From: Rhizobium herbae
Lineage (GTDB): Bacteria > Pseudomonadota > Alphaproteobacteria > Rhizobiales > Rhizobiaceae
Length of the DNA: 64,000 nt
Reading direction: 5' to 3'
Assembly (NCBI RefSeq): GCF_017873135.1
Contig: NZ_JAGGJV010000001.1
Coordinates: 620,001-684,000, forward strand
Within the stretch, counting starts at the first letter, position 1; each line of letters starts with the position of its first letter. The translations under genes and the position numbers were made by a program. This document shows positions 48,999 to 58,337 of the stretch, piece by piece. The notes under the pieces are model-generated. The model was not told where the DNA came from and ran no database searches. It saw only the letters and a list, made by a program, of their open reading frames with translations.

Positions 48999-49931
48999 TC
49001 AGTCTTTCAGGCTCTTCTTGATGTTCCAGCGATCATGATACCAGAGCCACTGCCCGGGATATTCGCGCACCCAGCTCTCAACCTTGTCGTTGAGCAGTTG
49101 CGCCGTCGCGTTGACATCGACGCTTCCGTCCGGCTTGCGCGGAATCTCGATGGCCGGCTCGATCTCAAGACGAAAGCGTCCGCCCGGCAGGCGGATGGAG
49201 CGGGCCGGATAGACTTCACAATTGAACTGGCGCACTAGCTTGGCCAGCAAAGGATTGGTCCGGACATCCCGGCCGAAGAACGTGGTCGTCAGGCCCTTGC
49301 GGAATTTCTGGTCGACCAGCACGCCGACAGCGCCCCCCGCTTCCAGCTTGCGGGCGAGTGTAAACGACGAGCCGGCATGTGAGGGAACGAGATTGCCCAT
49401 GCGCTGTTTGCGAAAATCGAAGACCTTTTCAGCAACATAGGGATTGTTCGGCGGACGGAAAAGCACCGTCACATCAAGGCCAAAGGCGGCGCTTGCGACC
49501 GGCAGGAGCTCGAAATTACCGCTATGGGCGGTGAAGACGATGAACGGCCGGGGATTGTCGCGCAGTTCCAGGAACAGCGGGATGCCGGAAACCTCGATAC
49601 GGCCCGGCTTCGGGTTTGCCGGGTCGAAATCGAAGATCTCGTCAAGGAAGACGTATTCGGCAGCGAGCCGCCCGATGCTTCCCCAGCTTTCCAGCGCGAT
49701 CGCCTCAATCTCGGCTTCGCTCTTTTCCGGAAAGGCGTTGCGCAGATTGGTGAGCGTCAGTCTGTGGCGCGCCTTCAGCTTCGGTCCGAGCCAGCGGGTG
49801 AACCGGTCGGCAAACTCGATGGCACCTCTTGCAGGAAACAGCTTCAGCGTGCCCAGCAGCAGAAAAACGAACTGGGCGATCGACCACTGGCGAAAACGCT
49901 CCGCCGAAAGAACCAGCCGTGTGATCAGCAT
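48999..49931 (-). CDS. lpxXL: Lipid A very-long-chain acyltransferase
   Basis: A 310-residue membrane-bound acyltransferase of the LpxL/HtrB family with the HX4E catalytic motif (TAHSGNFELLP), an N-terminal membrane helix and GVLVDQKFRKG. In rhizobia LpxXL transfers the 27-hydroxyoctacosanoic (C28) chain from AcpXL to lipid A. Its place at the end of the acpXL cluster supports this over LpxL. GTG 49937 is an alternative start. Confidence 0.93.
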   Translation of the reverse strand: MLITRLVLSAERFRQWSIAQFVFLLLGTLKLFPARGAIEFADRFTRWLGPKLKARHRLTLTNLRNAFPEKSEAEIEAIALESWGSIGRLAAEYVFLDEIFDFDPANPKPGRIEVSGIPLFLELRDNPRPFIVFTAHSGNFELLPVASAAFGLDVTVLFRPPNNPYVAEKVFDFRKQRMGNLVPSHAGSSFTLARKLEAGGAVGVLVDQKFRKGLTTTFFGRDVRTNPLLAKLVRQFNCEVYPARSIRLPGGRFRLEIEPAIEIPRKPDGSVDVNATAQLLNDKVESWVREYPGQWLWYHDRWNIKKSLKD

Positions 49932-49942
49932 GCGCACGGTAT

Positions 49943-50971
49943 TCAGTCCATCCGCAGAATGATTTTGCCGAAGACCTGGCGGGTTTCCATCCGCTCCAGC
50001 GCCTTGTCGATCTCGGAGAAGCCGACTTCGGTATCGATAACGGGATGCACGAGGCCCCGCGCCATCTTCTGCATGGCATCCGCCATGTTTTCCATGCGGC
50101 AACCGAACGAGCCGAGCAGCTTCAGCTGCTGCTGGAACAGCATCATCAGGTTCATCTCGGTCGAGACGCCGGAGGTCGAGCCGCAGGTCACCAGACGCCC
50201 GCCCCGCTTCAGGCAGAACATCGACGCCGCCCAGGTATCCTTGCCGACATGTTCGAAGACGACATCGACACCCTTCTTCTTGGTCAGCTTGCGCACGACA
50301 CCTTCGAAGCGATCGACGCGATAGTTGATGACGTGATCGGCGCCGAGCGCCTTGGCCCTCTCGATCTTGTCGTCGGAGCCGACGGTGGTGATGACGGTAC
50401 AGCCGATCTTCTTGGCAAGCTGGATCGCCGCCGAGCCGATGCCGGAACCACCAGCGTGAATGAGGATGGTTTCGCCGGGTTCCAGCTTGGCATTGTCGAA
50501 CAGCATGTGCTCGACGGTGCCGAACGTCACCGGCGCCACGGCCGCGGCAACAGCATCCACACCCGGAGGGGCCGGAACCAGCAGGCGCGCGGGAAGATTG
50601 ACCTTCTCCTGGGCAAAGCCGTCGAGATGAAAGCCATGCACGCCGCCGACATGTTCGCAGAGATTGTCACGGCCTTCGCGGCACGGACGGCAGAGGCCGC
50701 AGGTGCGCGCGCCATAGATCGAGACAAGCTGCCCCGGCAGAACATTGGCGACGCCTGGGCCGATCTGGTCGACCACGCCGGAGGCTTCCGCGCCGATCAC
50801 CAGCGGCATCTTGCGCTTGGCAAACGCCATGCCGCGCCAGCCCCAGACATCGATATGATTGAGCGCGACGGCCTTGACGCGCAGCGTGACTTCACCGGGA
50901 CCCGGTGCTTCCGGTTCGGGAAGATCGGTGATTTCCAGCTTGCGGTCGTCGACCAGTTGCAAAGCGCGCAT
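49943..50971 (-). CDS. adhXL: Zinc-type alcohol dehydrogenase of the VLCFA cluster
   Basis: A 342-residue MDR-family enzyme with the structural zinc loop (CGLCRPCREGRDNLC), the Rossmann motif HAGGSGIGSAAIQLAKKIG and a C-terminal MDR end. Genes of this kind stand between the ketosynthases and lpxXL in rhizobia. It may reduce an enoyl or keto intermediate while the C28 chain is built; the exact step is not settled. It ends 11 bases before the lpxXL start. Confidence 0.88.
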   Translation of the reverse strand: MRALQLVDDRKLEITDLPEPEAPGPGEVTLRVKAVALNHIDVWGWRGMAFAKRKMPLVIGAEASGVVDQIGPGVANVLPGQLVSIYGARTCGLCRPCREGRDNLCEHVGGVHGFHLDGFAQEKVNLPARLLVPAPPGVDAVAAAVAPVTFGTVEHMLFDNAKLEPGETILIHAGGSGIGSAAIQLAKKIGCTVITTVGSDDKIERAKALGADHVINYRVDRFEGVVRKLTKKKGVDVVFEHVGKDTWAASMFCLKRGGRLVTCGSTSGVSTEMNLMMLFQQQLKLLGSFGCRMENMADAMQKMARGLVHPVIDTEVGFSEIDKALERMETRQVFGKIILRMD

Positions 50972-51027
50972 GATATAAGTCCTTAAGCCCGGGGGGCGTC
51001 TTTCATCGAAAAGTGTCGTGTGCCCGA

Positions 51028-52311
51028 TTAGGCCGGTTCTGCCGCCATGACAAGGCTGGCATTCTGGCCGCCGAAGCCGAAGGAGTTCGACAGGACCGCC
51101 GTCACCTTGGCATCCCGCTTCACGTTGGGCACGACATCGAGAATGATGGATGGATCGGGGTTCTGATAGTTGATCGTCGGCGGGAGCGTGCCGGTGAGGA
51201 TCGTCTGCAGCGAGAACACGGCCTCGACGGCGCCGGCGGCGGTGAGCGTATGGCCGATCATCGACTTGTTCGACGAAACGGGAATGGACGGCAGCGCCTC
51301 GCCGAACACCGACAGCATCGCGCCATATTCCATCTTGTCATTTTCCGGCGTCGACGTGCCATGGGCGTTGATATAGCCGATGTCACCTTCGCTCAGACCA
51401 GCATCGGCAAGCGCCGCGCGGATCGTCGCAATCGCCGGGCCGCCATCGGGCGAAGAGCGCGTACGGTGGAACGAATCGGCCTTCTCGCCGCATCCCTTCA
51501 GGATGCCGTAAATCCGCGCGCCACGCGCCACGGCTGCTTCCAGCGATTCGAGTACCAGCGTCGCAGCACCTTCGGCGATGACGAAACCGTCGCGGTCCTT
51601 GGAGAAAGGCTTCGACGCCCGCTCCGGCGGATCGTTCTGGGTCGAGAGAGCCGACAGAAGTGCGAACCGGATCAACGCTTCGGCACTGACCGAACCATCC
51701 GTGGCAACCGTCAGCGCCCGGTCGGTGCGCCCTTGGCGGATCGCTTCGACGCCAAGCTGGATGGCCGTCGCACCGGAGGCACATGCCGTCGACAGGGTCA
51801 CGGGCAGGCCGCGCGTTCCGAACCGGTCGGACAGACGCTCGGAAATCGCGCCGAACAGCGAGGCCTCGTGGAAGCCCGCATCGCCGCGTTCGCGCATTGC
51901 TGCGAGAAAGCGGTTATAGGCATCGCCCGGCTTTTCGGACGGCTTTGCCCGGTCGGCCAGTTCGAAGCGGGCGCTCCATTCCGGCTCGATCGGCGGGGCC
52001 GCCAGAAACAGCGGACCGTTGAAATCGCCGGACAGGCCGGCCTGCGCCAAGGCTTCCGCCGTCGTTTCGCGGGCAAAGGCGTAGGAACGCTCGACGGAGT
52101 TTTCGGCTGGAATATCAATGAAATCGACGGTTCCGCTGATTCGGGTCGAAAGCCCCTCTGTCGGAAAACGGGTGATCTTGTGGATGCCGGAAACGCCTGA
52201 TGTCAGAGCCTTCCAGTTGTCCTCGACGCCCTGTCCGAGCGAGGTGATGACGCCCATGCCGGTGACGGCGATCAGCGGGCGACCGAGATGATCCTTGTAA
52301 GCGCTGGTCAT
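51028..52311 (-). CDS. fabF1XL: Beta-ketoacyl-ACP synthase of the VLCFA cluster (catalytically complete)
   Basis: A 427-residue KAS II-like condensing enzyme with the full Cys-His-His set: STACASGATAIQLG (Cys nucleophile), NAHGTSTPENDKME (His), and KSMIGHTLTAAGAVE (His), then NSFGFGGQNASLV. It should elongate the acyl chain on AcpXL with malonyl units. The gene lies 12 bases after the second ketosynthase-like gene. Confidence 0.92.
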   Translation of the reverse strand: MTSAYKDHLGRPLIAVTGMGVITSLGQGVEDNWKALTSGVSGIHKITRFPTEGLSTRISGTVDFIDIPAENSVERSYAFARETTAEALAQAGLSGDFNGPLFLAAPPIEPEWSARFELADRAKPSEKPGDAYNRFLAAMRERGDAGFHEASLFGAISERLSDRFGTRGLPVTLSTACASGATAIQLGVEAIRQGRTDRALTVATDGSVSAEALIRFALLSALSTQNDPPERASKPFSKDRDGFVIAEGAATLVLESLEAAVARGARIYGILKGCGEKADSFHRTRSSPDGGPAIATIRAALADAGLSEGDIGYINAHGTSTPENDKMEYGAMLSVFGEALPSIPVSSNKSMIGHTLTAAGAVEAVFSLQTILTGTLPPTINYQNPDPSIILDVVPNVKRDAKVTAVLSNSFGFGGQNASLVMAAEPA

Positions 52312-52323
52312 GTCTGCCGCTCC

Positions 52324-53535
52324 TTATTCTTCTGCCGAAAGAACGGCGATGCCTTCGCCGCGCGTATGGCCGATCGTCGTGACGATGGCGGTCTTTGCGG
52401 GCTTTTCCATGGGGGCCTCGGCCGCCGGATCGAAAGGCGGCACCCTCGCGCCCGCTCCCAATGACAGTGCCGCGAAGGCAAGGCCCAGGGGAAACTGGGA
52501 TTCAAGAGCATGGCCCACGAGCCCGCCATAGGCGCGCACCGCGGCCTTCGGGAACCGCGCGTCGAGAAACGCTTTTTCGCGAGCCGCGAGATCGTAAAAA
52601 CCGGTCGTGCCGGAAAAGACCACCGTCGAAGACGGATCGGCATCACCGGCAGGTTCGGAAAGATACCGCAGGCGCTTTTCCAGCCGGTCGCCTTCGCGGC
52701 TGCCCCGGGCTCCGCCGACGGCGTCGATCGTCGCATAGATGTGGGCGCCACGGGCGGTCGCATGTTCCCGCGATTCCAGCATCAGGAAGGCACCGACCGA
52801 GCCGGTGATCATGCCGCCGCCGTTTTCCGGCTTGCGCGACCAGATCGGGTGATGGTCGCCAAGCGCATGCCCCTGGACGGCTTCGATCAGGAGGATCATG
52901 TCGAGCCGCTCGGCCACGAAAGCGCCGCCAACCAGCGTGTGGGTCGATTGTCCGGCCTTGATGCGGGCAAAGGCGGTTTCGATCGCCGAAATACCGGCCC
53001 CCTCTTCACCCATGAAGGTGCGCGACGAGCCCGTGACCTTGTGAACGATGGAAATATTGCCGGCCATCAGATTGGAAAGCTGCGCCAGGAACAATGTCGG
53101 GCGCAGTTCGGTCGTCAGTTTTTCGTTGAGCAGCTGTTCGCGGTCGTTGCGCTTCAGGGCTTCATCGACGATCAGCGAATCGACATTGATGTCGCGCTCG
53201 CCGCCACCGGCCGCCACGATCATGTCCATGCTGCCGCAGGCTTCCAGATCGTCCTTGAAGCCGGCATCGTCAAGCGCAAGGCCGGCGCTGAAGACGCCGA
53301 GGCGCTGCCAGTTTTCCATCTGGCGCTGGTCGCCACGCTTGGCGATCTGCTGGGACCAGTCGATCTCCGGCAGCGGATGGATCGGATAGGGGGCGAAACG
53401 TTCGGTATCGACACGAACCACCGGCGGCTGACCGGCAGTCAGAAGGGCTGAGTGCACCTCGGTGCCGACACCCTGGCTGGTGACGATGCCGACACCGGTG
53501 ATCACAACATCATTGGCGGACTTGCTCATCGTCAT
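52324..53535 (-). CDS. fabF2XL: Ketosynthase-like protein of the VLCFA cluster lacking active-site residues
   Basis: A 403-residue thiolase-fold protein related to KAS II. The nucleophile region reads SSRTFMGEEGAGISAIETAF, with no Cys where TACATG-like sequence is expected. The first His motif (NAHGTST) is replaced by SGTTGFYDLAAR; GLVGHALESQ keeps a His. It resembles a chain-length factor and may pair with the complete enzyme at 51028 to form a heterodimer that sets the C28 length. Start overlaps the fabZXL end (ATGA). Confidence 0.9.
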   Translation of the reverse strand: MTMSKSANDVVITGVGIVTSQGVGTEVHSALLTAGQPPVVRVDTERFAPYPIHPLPEIDWSQQIAKRGDQRQMENWQRLGVFSAGLALDDAGFKDDLEACGSMDMIVAAGGGERDINVDSLIVDEALKRNDREQLLNEKLTTELRPTLFLAQLSNLMAGNISIVHKVTGSSRTFMGEEGAGISAIETAFARIKAGQSTHTLVGGAFVAERLDMILLIEAVQGHALGDHHPIWSRKPENGGGMITGSVGAFLMLESREHATARGAHIYATIDAVGGARGSREGDRLEKRLRYLSEPAGDADPSSTVVFSGTTGFYDLAAREKAFLDARFPKAAVRAYGGLVGHALESQFPLGLAFAALSLGAGARVPPFDPAAEAPMEKPAKTAIVTTIGHTRGEGIAVLSAEE

Positions 53536-54017
53536 TCCCCCGTCGCGGCCGAAACAGCCATCGCGGCCATCAGCCCCACTTCTTCGGCACGTTTCCTGAC
53601 GATCGGGCCAAGCGGCACCTGATCGAACGGCATGGTCCGCAGTTTCAACTGTGCATCGCAGACCTTCTTGCCCTGCGAGGTGATTTTTGCCTTCACGACC
53701 GCAAAGCCCGAGCCGTCATGTTCCAGGAAGGCCTCGATATCGAGTACCGCTTCCGGCTCGACAAAGGTGCGCATCTTGGCGCTGTCGACCGACATCAAAA
53801 ACGGCATGGCGGCAAAATCGGTGGCGGCCAGAACGAGAAAACCGCAAGCCTGCGCCATCGTCTCGATCAAGAGGACGCCGGGAACCAGAGGATAGCCGGG
53901 AAAATGCCCCTCAAACACGGGGCTTTTGGCAGGAACCACCGATCGCGCTGTCAGCGTCTTGGCGTTGAGATCGACCGTTTCGACCCGATCGATCATCTGA
54001 AAATATTCAAGGAGCAT
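53532..54017 (-). CDS. fabZXL: 3-hydroxyacyl-ACP dehydratase of the VLCFA cluster
   Basis: A 161-residue hot-dog-fold dehydratase with the FabZ motif GHFPGYPLVPGVLLIE (catalytic His and the following Glu region ETMAQACGF). It removes water from the 3-hydroxyacyl-AcpXL intermediate. ATG 54017 chosen; a TTG at 54026 also exists. Confidence 0.92.
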   Translation of the reverse strand: MLLEYFQMIDRVETVDLNAKTLTARSVVPAKSPVFEGHFPGYPLVPGVLLIETMAQACGFLVLAATDFAAMPFLMSVDSAKMRTFVEPEAVLDIEAFLEHDGSGFAVVKAKITSQGKKVCDAQLKLRTMPFDQVPLGPIVRKRAEEVGLMAAMAVSAATGE

Positions 54018-54157
54018 CAGGAGCAAATCCAGCTTGGCCCGGAGCGCGGCGCTTCGAAGTGAGCGCCAGGAATGCTCCGGATTTCAAATCCGCGCATGAC
54101 CCCGCCCGAAACTGGTCCGGCGGCGCGATCATGCGACCGTCAAGTAAAAACGCAAAT

Positions 54158-54195
54158 GCCGCCTGTCAAGCGCAGTCCACGCGACAGGCGGCATT
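54158..54195 (-). terminator. Terminator or attenuator after acpXL
   Basis: A perfect 10-bp stem (GCCGCCTGTC / GACAGGCGGC) with a 15-base loop; on the minus strand it is followed by a T-rich tract (ATTTGCGTTTTTA). It lies in the 228-base gap between acpXL and fabZXL and would make acpXL expressed above the downstream genes. Confidence 0.75.
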
Positions 54196-54245
54196 GATGT
54201 GGTTCATGCACGTGTTCCCGCGTGTTAAACGCAGGATATTTTCAT

Positions 54246-54524
54246 TCAGCCCTTGGCGGCTTTCAGTTCGTCGATCTTGGCGCAAAGGTTCTTCAGGACG
54301 AAATACTCTTCCGTCGAAACCTTGCCTTCGTTGACTTCCTGCGTCCACTGCTCAAGCGGGATCTTGATGCCGAATTCCTTGTCGATCGCAAAGACGATGT
54401 CGAGGAAGTCCAGGCTGTCGATACCGAGATCGTCGATGGTGTGGCTTTCAGGCGTGATCGTCTCGCGATCGATCTCGCTGGTTTCTGCAATGATGTCGGC
54501 AACCTTGTCGAATGTAGCTGTCAC
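54246..54524 (-). CDS. acpXL: Acyl carrier protein AcpXL for very-long-chain fatty acids
   Basis: A 92-residue specialised ACP, matching the sequence of rhizobial Acp[22 protein letters not shown], the phosphopantetheine Ser in [10 protein letters not shown], and a long C-terminal end ([17 protein letters not shown]). It carries the growing C28 chain for lipid A. GTG 54524 is chosen because AGAGGT stands six bases before it and known proteins begin here; ATG 54530 would nearly touch that site. Confidence 0.95.
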   Translation of the reverse strand: MTATFDKVADIIAETSEIDRETITPESHTIDDLGIDSLDFLDIVFAIDKEFGIKIPLEQWTQEVNEGKVSTEEYFVLKNLCAKIDELKAAKG

Positions 54525-54663
54525 GCCCATACCTCTTTAGAATACATGTTTTGGCGAACCTATAGGTAAATGCGGCTGAAAAGCCAATGGCCTTGAGCCC
54601 AAGAGTTGCATTTAGAACAACGGTGTTGCGCAAACATCAAGATATGCGAGAGAAACCCTGCCG

Positions 54664-55569
54664 TCAAAGATCGGTGGCGGCAGGCAGGTCGGCAGCCAGC
54701 GCGTCGATGGCAAGCCGTACTCTTAGCGGCAGATGCGGCGTCTGCGGCCAGACGGCGTGGCAGTCGAAAGACAGACGGCGTTCGTTTTCGAAGAGCCGGA
54801 CAAGGCTGCCGTCCCGGACCCTCTGCTGGACGAGCCAGCAGGGCAGCCAGACAAGCCCGAGCCCGGCGACACCGGCATCGGCGATCATTTCCAGATCATC
54901 GAAGCGCATGCGCGAACGCGGCAGGATTTCCGCATCCGGTCCACCCTCCACAGGGAAAAGCCATGAGCGGATACGCCCGGATCGGGCATACAGGATCGCA
55001 TGGTGGTCAAGCAGCTCTTCCCTGGCCTTCGGTTCGCCATGGATGCGCAGATAATCCGGAGAGGCGCAGACCGTCATGCGTTGATGCGCCAGGCGGCGCG
55101 TCATCAATCCCGGCCATTCGCCAAGCGGGCCGTTGCGGATGGCGAGATCGAATCCGTCTTCGAGGATATCGACCCGGCTGTCGGTGAAATTCAGGTCGAG
55201 TTCGAGCTTCGGGTGCTCGCCGGCAAGCTTCAGCAGAATCGGCGCGACACAGCGGCGGCCGAACAGGACCGGCATGGAGACCCGCAGGCGGCCGGCCACC
55301 TCCTTGCGCCCTGATTCGAGCATCGCCTCGCCGGCGCGCAACTCCTCCAGCGCCCGAAGGCAGCGCTCGTAAAAAATCTGCCCATCCTCGGTCAGCGTCT
55401 GGCTGCGCGTGGTGCGATGAAAAAGCCGGGTGCCGAGCCGGTCTTCCAGCCGGGCGATGGTCTTGCCGACAGCCGAACGTGACAGGTTCAGCCGCTGGGC
55501 TGCCGCGGAAAAGCTGTCGGCTTCGACGGCATCGACAAAGACAGACACGCCATTCAAACGATCATTCAT
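54664..55569 (-). CDS. LysR-family transcriptional regulator
   Basis: A 301-residue LTTR: the N-terminal HTH (FVDAVEADSFSAAAQRLNLS, AVGKTIARLEDRLGTRLF) and the substrate-binding-like effector domain, of the AaeR/DsdC-like subgroup with GRLRVSMPVLFGRR. It is divergent from the MDR oxidoreductase gene, its probable target, with about 115 bases between. Confidence 0.9.
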   Translation of the reverse strand: MNDRLNGVSVFVDAVEADSFSAAAQRLNLSRSAVGKTIARLEDRLGTRLFHRTTRSQTLTEDGQIFYERCLRALEELRAGEAMLESGRKEVAGRLRVSMPVLFGRRCVAPILLKLAGEHPKLELDLNFTDSRVDILEDGFDLAIRNGPLGEWPGLMTRRLAHQRMTVCASPDYLRIHGEPKAREELLDHHAILYARSGRIRSWLFPVEGGPDAEILPRSRMRFDDLEMIADAGVAGLGLVWLPCWLVQQRVRDGSLVRLFENERRLSFDCHAVWPQTPHLPLRVRLAIDALAADLPAATDL

Positions 55570-55684
55570 CTGCTTTGTAGCCTTATAGGAACCAATGAGC
55601 GGAAATCATATCGCCACTGGCGAATGAAACGCAATGCTAGTTTCGCCTCATCGCTTGAAACAATCAAAATGCAGGAGACGAAAC

Positions 55685-56710
55685 ATGACTGATATGATGA
55701 GGCGCTGGTCGATGACGGCGATCGGCCGCGACACGCTGAAACTCGAGAGGGTAGCGATCCCCGAAGCGGGACAAGGTGAAATCCGGGTGAAGGTCTCGGC
55801 CGCGTCGCTCAATTATCGCGACAAGCTGGTGATCGAGACGGGCATGGGGCTGACGCTTCCCGATCCCTTTGTTCCCGTTTCAGACATGGCCGGCGTGGTC
55901 GATGCGGTCGGAACGGGCGTCACCCGCTTCAAGCCCGGCGACCGGGTGATGTCCACCTTCAAGCCCGACTGGATCGATGCCGGAGACAACGGCAATGCCC
56001 GCACGCCGGCCTACAAGACCCTTGGCGGTGCATACCAGGGCGTACTTGCCGATTACGTGGTGTTCCCCGAGAGCTGGTTTGTCGCGTCGCCTCACAGCCT
56101 TGATGACGCCGAGGCAAGCACCCTGCCCGTCGCCGGCCTGACCGCATGGTTCGCGTTGATCGAACTCGGCAAACTCAAGGCCGGGTCGACCGTGCTCGTC
56201 CAGGGCACTGGCGGCGTCGCATTGTTCGGGCTTCAGATCGCCAAGGCGCATGGCGCCACCGTGATCGTCACCTCACGCAGCGCCGGGAAACTGGAACGCG
56301 CGAAGGCGCTTGGCGCCGACCACGGCATCAACAGCAGCAACGAGGACTGGGTCGAGGCGGTCTACAGGATCACCGGCGACGTAGGCGCCCATCACATCCT
56401 GGAAATTGCCGGCGGTCCCAATCTCGGGCAGTCGATCCGTGCCGTGGCGGTTCACGGACAAATCTCGGTCATCGGCGTTTTCGAAGGTTTCGAGATTGCC
56501 GGTCCAGCCGCACCGCTCCTTTTGAAGTCGCCAACCATCCAGGGCATCAGCGTCGGCCATCGGCGGGCCTTTGAGGATTTCGTCCGGGCCATCGATTCGA
56601 CAGGCATCAAACCCGTCATCGACGCACGCTATCCGCTGGAAGACCTGCACACGGCTCTCGACCACCTCGATCGCGGGGCGTTCGGCAAGATCGTCATCGA
56701 TCTGAACTGA
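55685..56710 (+). CDS. MDR-family alcohol dehydrogenase/quinone oxidoreductase
   Basis: A 341-residue medium-chain reductase: ASLNYRDKLVIETGMG, the cofactor motif VQGTGGVALFGLQIAKAHGA and a C-terminal GAFGKIVIDL. No structural-zinc Cys loop is seen, so it is closer to zinc-free quinone oxidoreductases. AGGAGA precedes the ATG at 55685. Controlled probably by the divergent LysR regulator; substrate unknown. Confidence 0.88.
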   Translation: MTDMMRRWSMTAIGRDTLKLERVAIPEAGQGEIRVKVSAASLNYRDKLVIETGMGLTLPDPFVPVSDMAGVVDAVGTGVTRFKPGDRVMSTFKPDWIDAGDNGNARTPAYKTLGGAYQGVLADYVVFPESWFVASPHSLDDAEASTLPVAGLTAWFALIELGKLKAGSTVLVQGTGGVALFGLQIAKAHGATVIVTSRSAGKLERAKALGADHGINSSNEDWVEAVYRITGDVGAHHILEIAGGPNLGQSIRAVAVHGQISVIGVFEGFEIAGPAAPLLLKSPTIQGISVGHRRAFEDFVRAIDSTGIKPVIDARYPLEDLHTALDHLDRGAFGKIVIDLN

Positions 56711-56721
56711 GCGTGACAAAC

Positions 56722-56757
56722 GTTGTGAGGCTGGCGTTGCCGCCAGCCTCACAACCG
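56722..56757. terminator. Hairpin between the MDR gene and the L,D-transpeptidase gene
   Basis: GTTGTGAGGCTGGCG pairs with GCCAGCCTCACAAC between convergent genes. No strong T run. Confidence 0.75.
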
Positions 56758-56764
56758 TGTCCGG

Positions 56765-57193
56765 TCAGCGGGTAACGACGATCTTGGTATTCTTCAACCC
56801 GTACTGGCTGGCAAGCGAGAAGAACTCTGCTGCATTTTCCGGATGCAGACGGATACAGCCGTGCGAGGCCGGACGGCCGAGGCGCTTGAGGTCGAATGTC
56901 GCGTGGACAGCGTAACCGCCGTTGAAGAAGACCGCATAGGGCATTGGCGCGTTATCGTACTTGCGCGACCGATGGTTCCTCGAAAGCCACTTGGCGCTCC
57001 AGCTTCCCTGCGGCGTGACATAGCCCTTGCGCGCGGTGGATACCTTCCAGCGATACCGCACGAAACCGTTCTGTGACACAGTCATGGTTTGAGAAGAAAG
57101 GCTGATCCTGGCAATAAGATTGGCGGCGAAGGCAGAAGGCGAATGAAATTGCATCAACAAGACGGCCAGAAAGGCCACGAAGATTTTACGCAT
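56765..57193 (-). CDS. L,D-transpeptidase, YkuD domain
   Basis: A 142-residue exported protein with a signal peptide (RKIFVAFLAVLLMQFHSPSA) and a complete YkuD domain. The catalytic His is in HATFDLKRLG and the nucleophile Cys in SHGCIRL. Such enzymes make 3-3 peptidoglycan cross-links or attach proteins to peptidoglycan, a dominant mode in Rhizobiaceae. Single gene. Confidence 0.93.
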   Translation of the reverse strand: MRKIFVAFLAVLLMQFHSPSAFAANLIARISLSSQTMTVSQNGFVRYRWKVSTARKGYVTPQGSWSAKWLSRNHRSRKYDNAPMPYAVFFNGGYAVHATFDLKRLGRPASHGCIRLHPENAAEFFSLASQYGLKNTKIVVTR

Positions 57194-57341
57194 GAAAAGT
57201 CCTCTCCGAATTTATGCACCTTTTTACTGGTGTCCCAACACGACACAGACTTTACAGTCATTGCAACGATAGACGTTTAAGACAATTGGAAAATTCGGAA
57301 TTAACGAACCACGGAGAATTTTTTCAATCAGAGTAACAAAT

Positions 57342-58325
57342 TCACACTATACTGGAGATAAGGGCGATAAAAACGACCAAGACTACGAGTGTTCCGCAGG
57401 CGCCGTAGAATATCGAAACGCCGGTCTCCACATCGCCAACGGTCGCCACGGACCGGCCGGATCCATTGATCATCGGCTCATGAACCAGCATGCCGGAATA
57501 GATCCGCGGGCCTGCCAACTGCACGTCGAGCGCACCGGCCATCGCCGCCTCCGGCCATCCGGAATTGGGCGAGCGATGCAGGCCATGGTCGCGCAACGCC
57601 GTACCCACCGCGTTCCAAGCGGCTCGCCGACCAGCGGTAACCGCTGTGCCCGCTGCGATCAGCAGGATAGACAGCCGCGCTGCCGGGATATTGGCGAGGT
57701 CGTCGAGGCGGGCCGAAGCCCAGCCGAAATGGAGATATTTCGGGCTCTTGTGACCGATCATCGAATCGGCGGTGTTGAGCATTTTGTAGGCGAGCAATCC
57801 CGGCAGGCCGAGCAGCGCATACCAGAAAACCGGGGCGACGACGCCGTCGGAAAAATTCTCGGCCAGGCTTTCGATCGCCGCCCGGCACACCGCCGGCTCG
57901 TCCAGCGTGTCGGGGTCGCGGCCGACGATCATCGATACGGCCTTGCGCCCGCCCTTCAGACCGCCCAACCGCAATCCGGTCGCCACACGTGACACATGAT
58001 CGGCAAGACTTTTCTGCGCCAGGAATACCGCAACAACGATTGTCTCGATCCCCCACCCTAAAAGCCCGATCTGCATGAACAGCCGGTGCAGCAGCCAGCC
58101 GCAAACAATGCTCCACAGAAGCAGCCCGCCAATGACCAGAACACCGCTGATCCGCAAGGCGTCGTCGCCCAGGCGCTTGCGGTTGAACGTCCGGTCGCAC
58201 CAGCCGATCATCGCTCCGAAGAAGACGACCGGATGCGGCAGCCGCCGCCAGAACCAATCGGGATCGCCGACGATCCGGTCAAGCACCAGCGCGGCAATCA
58301 GCACGAGAAAAATTTCGGTCGACAT
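57342..58325 (-). CDS. cobD: Adenosylcobinamide-phosphate synthase
   Basis: A 327-residue membrane protein of the CobD/CbiB family that joins aminopropanol (or its phosphate) to adenosylcobyric acid. Typical parts are DRIVGDPDWFWRRLPHPVVF, ESLAENFSDGVVAPVFWY and NTADSMIGHKSPKYLHFG. Last gene of the cob operon, 12 bases after cobC. Confidence 0.94.
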   Translation of the reverse strand: MSTEIFLVLIAALVLDRIVGDPDWFWRRLPHPVVFFGAMIGWCDRTFNRKRLGDDALRISGVLVIGGLLLWSIVCGWLLHRLFMQIGLLGWGIETIVVAVFLAQKSLADHVSRVATGLRLGGLKGGRKAVSMIVGRDPDTLDEPAVCRAAIESLAENFSDGVVAPVFWYALLGLPGLLAYKMLNTADSMIGHKSPKYLHFGWASARLDDLANIPAARLSILLIAAGTAVTAGRRAAWNAVGTALRDHGLHRSPNSGWPEAAMAGALDVQLAGPRIYSGMLVHEPMINGSGRSVATVGDVETGVSIFYGACGTLVVLVVFIALISSIV

Positions 58326-58337
58326 TGAAGAGTCCGT

